Positions 63,185 through 64,000 of a stretch of 64,000 nt of DNA are shown here, in pieces. Origin of the DNA: JADGHX01 sp037200125. GTDB lineage: Bacteria; Pseudomonadota; Gammaproteobacteria; Steroidobacterales; Steroidobacteraceae. Every line of letters starts with the position of its first letter. Position 1 is the stretch's first letter. The translations under genes were made by a program, and so were the position numbers. The notes under the pieces were generated by a model. The model did not search any database and had not been told where the DNA came from. It saw only the letters and a list, made by a program, of their open reading frames with translations. The stretch is taken from contig JBBCGS010000006.1 of NCBI GenBank assembly GCA_037200125.1, positions 372,001 to 436,000 on the forward strand, read 5' to 3'.

Positions 63185-64000
63185 TCGTCATCCTCATCGC
63201 GTGCTTCGGCGCGACGCACGGAAGCGGAACCGCGCCCTTCGGACATTGCCTCGTGATACACACGCAGCAACAGGCCGACCCATGCCAGCGTGACGATGAG
63301 GCTCGAGCGCCCGTAGCTCATGAGCGGCAGCGTCAGCCCTTTCGTCGGCAGCGCGCCCATGTTCACGCCAATGTTGATGAACGCCTGCAGGCCGAGCCAC
63401 AGCCCGAACCCGATGGCCAGGTATGAAGCGAACTGAAGGCCCGCGTTCTGAGCGAGCCGCGCGATGTGGAAGCTGCGCCAGACGAGGCCGATGAAGAGCG
63501 CCAGCGTGAGCACGACACCCGCGAGGCCAAGCTCTTCGGCCAGCACCGCGAACAGAAAGTCCGTGTGCGCCTCCGGCAAGTAGAAAAGCTTCTGCACGCT
63601 GCCACCGAGACCAACGCCGAACCACTCGCCGCGACCGATGGCGATGAGCGACTGCGCGAGCTGGAATCCGCTGTTCTCGTAGTGAGCCCACGGATCGAGA
63701 AAAGCCATGATGCGCGCGAGACGATAGGGAGATGTGAACGCGAGCGCCGCGAAACCGGCGCCGGCGACGAGAAGCATCCCGATTGTCCATCGCAGCTGCG
63801 CACCGGCAACGAACAAGAGGCCAAAGCCTGTCGCGAAGAGCACCGTGGCCGCGCCGAAATCCGGTTCGGCGAGCAGTAGAACGCCAACGAGGGCGAGCAG
63901 CCCCAGCGGCTTGACCAGTCCCATCAGCGAGCCGCGCAGCTCGTCCGAACGGCGCACCGCGTAGCTCGCTATGTAGATGAGCACGAACACGCGCGTGAGC
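63181..64000 (-). CDS. ftsW: Peptidoglycan glycosyltransferase / cell division protein FtsW (C-terminal part)
   Basis: About 273 residues of a SEDS-family protein are visible; the 5' part lies beyond the window. The visible part contains LAEPDFGAATVLF, RLARIMAFLDPW, SLIAIGRGEWFGVGLGGSVQKLFYLPEAHTDFLFAVLAEELG and GVNMGALPTKGLTLPLMSYG, all hallmark FtsW/RodA motifs. Context in the dcw cluster identifies FtsW rather than RodA. FtsW polymerises lipid II at the septum with FtsI. Confidence 0.95.
   Translation of the reverse strand, partial: LTRVFVLIYIASYAVRRSDELRGSLMGLVKPLGLLALVGVLLLAEPDFGAATVLFATGFGLLFVAGAQLRWTIGMLLVAGAGFAALAFTSPYRLARIMAFLDPWAHYENSGFQLAQSLIAIGRGEWFGVGLGGSVQKLFYLPEAHTDFLFAVLAEELGLAGVVLTLALFIGLVWRSFHIARLAQNAGLQFASYLAIGFGLWLGLQAFINIGVNMGALPTKGLTLPLMSYGRSSLIVTLAWVGLLLRVYHEAMSEGRGSASVRRAEARDEDDE

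Overview
The window is a high-GC stretch of a gammaproteobacterial chromosome. The evidence is a gene order close to that around E. coli ppdD-hofB-hofC-coaE-zapD-yacG / mutT-secA-lpxC-ftsZ, together with ZapD, YacG and MurB-MurC-Ddl-FtsQ-FtsA-FtsZ in the canonical order. The family is uncertain; Steroidobacterales, Nevskiales or Xanthomonadales-like is a guess from GC content and gene content.

Region 1 (1-15.2 kb) is an envelope-glycosylation block. On the minus strand lie a GtrA-like flippase, a SAM methyltransferase and a GT4 glycosyltransferase. On the plus strand lie a polyprenyl-phosphate-sugar synthase-like GT2, a truncated and two full-length membrane proteins that carry the motif layout of STT3/PglB/AglB oligosaccharyltransferases, two members of a second GT-C-like family, one PMT/ArnT-like protein, a second GtrA and an FAD oxidoreductase. 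Many genes are joined by 4-base start/stop overlaps.

Region 2 (15.2-21.9 kb) is the type IV pilus and housekeeping block: pilA with a near-perfect sigma-54 promoter and a terminator, then pilB, pilC, pilD, coaE, zapD and yacG. PilA carries four N-X-S/T sequons. This makes it an attractive, unproven substrate for the STT3-like proteins just upstream.

Region 3 (21.9-48.6 kb) interrupts the expected yacG/mutT junction with about 27 kb of accessory genes. These are two divergent S9 peptidases (prolyl oligopeptidase and DPP IV), a PEP-mutase/isocitrate-lyase-like enzyme and an aldo/keto reductase. A plus-strand glycan operon follows (NPP-type phosphodiesterase, PHP-like protein, AsnB, FAD dehydrogenase, GT4, Cys-less AsnB-like protein, GT4, polysaccharide deacetylase). 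A minus-strand glycan operon comes next (LPG-synthase-TM-like protein, GT4, epimerase, Wzx-like flippase), then a ChbG-like deacetylase and two more GT4 enzymes. About 17 single-base frame changes cluster in 35.2-39.3 kb, with one more at 30.25 kb. They look like assembly or sequencing indels more than ordinary gene decay. A 292-bp nested perfect palindrome sits at 40.27-40.56 kb.

Region 4 (48.6-64 kb, minus strand except dciA) returns to the conserved core: a small conserved-looking protein, mutT, secA, an M23 peptidase, dciA (plus), lpxC, ftsZ, ftsA, ftsQ, ddl, murB, murC, murG and the C-terminal part of ftsW. These genes make lipid II and lipid A precursors and build the divisome. No tRNA, rRNA, CRISPR array or intact transposase was seen.
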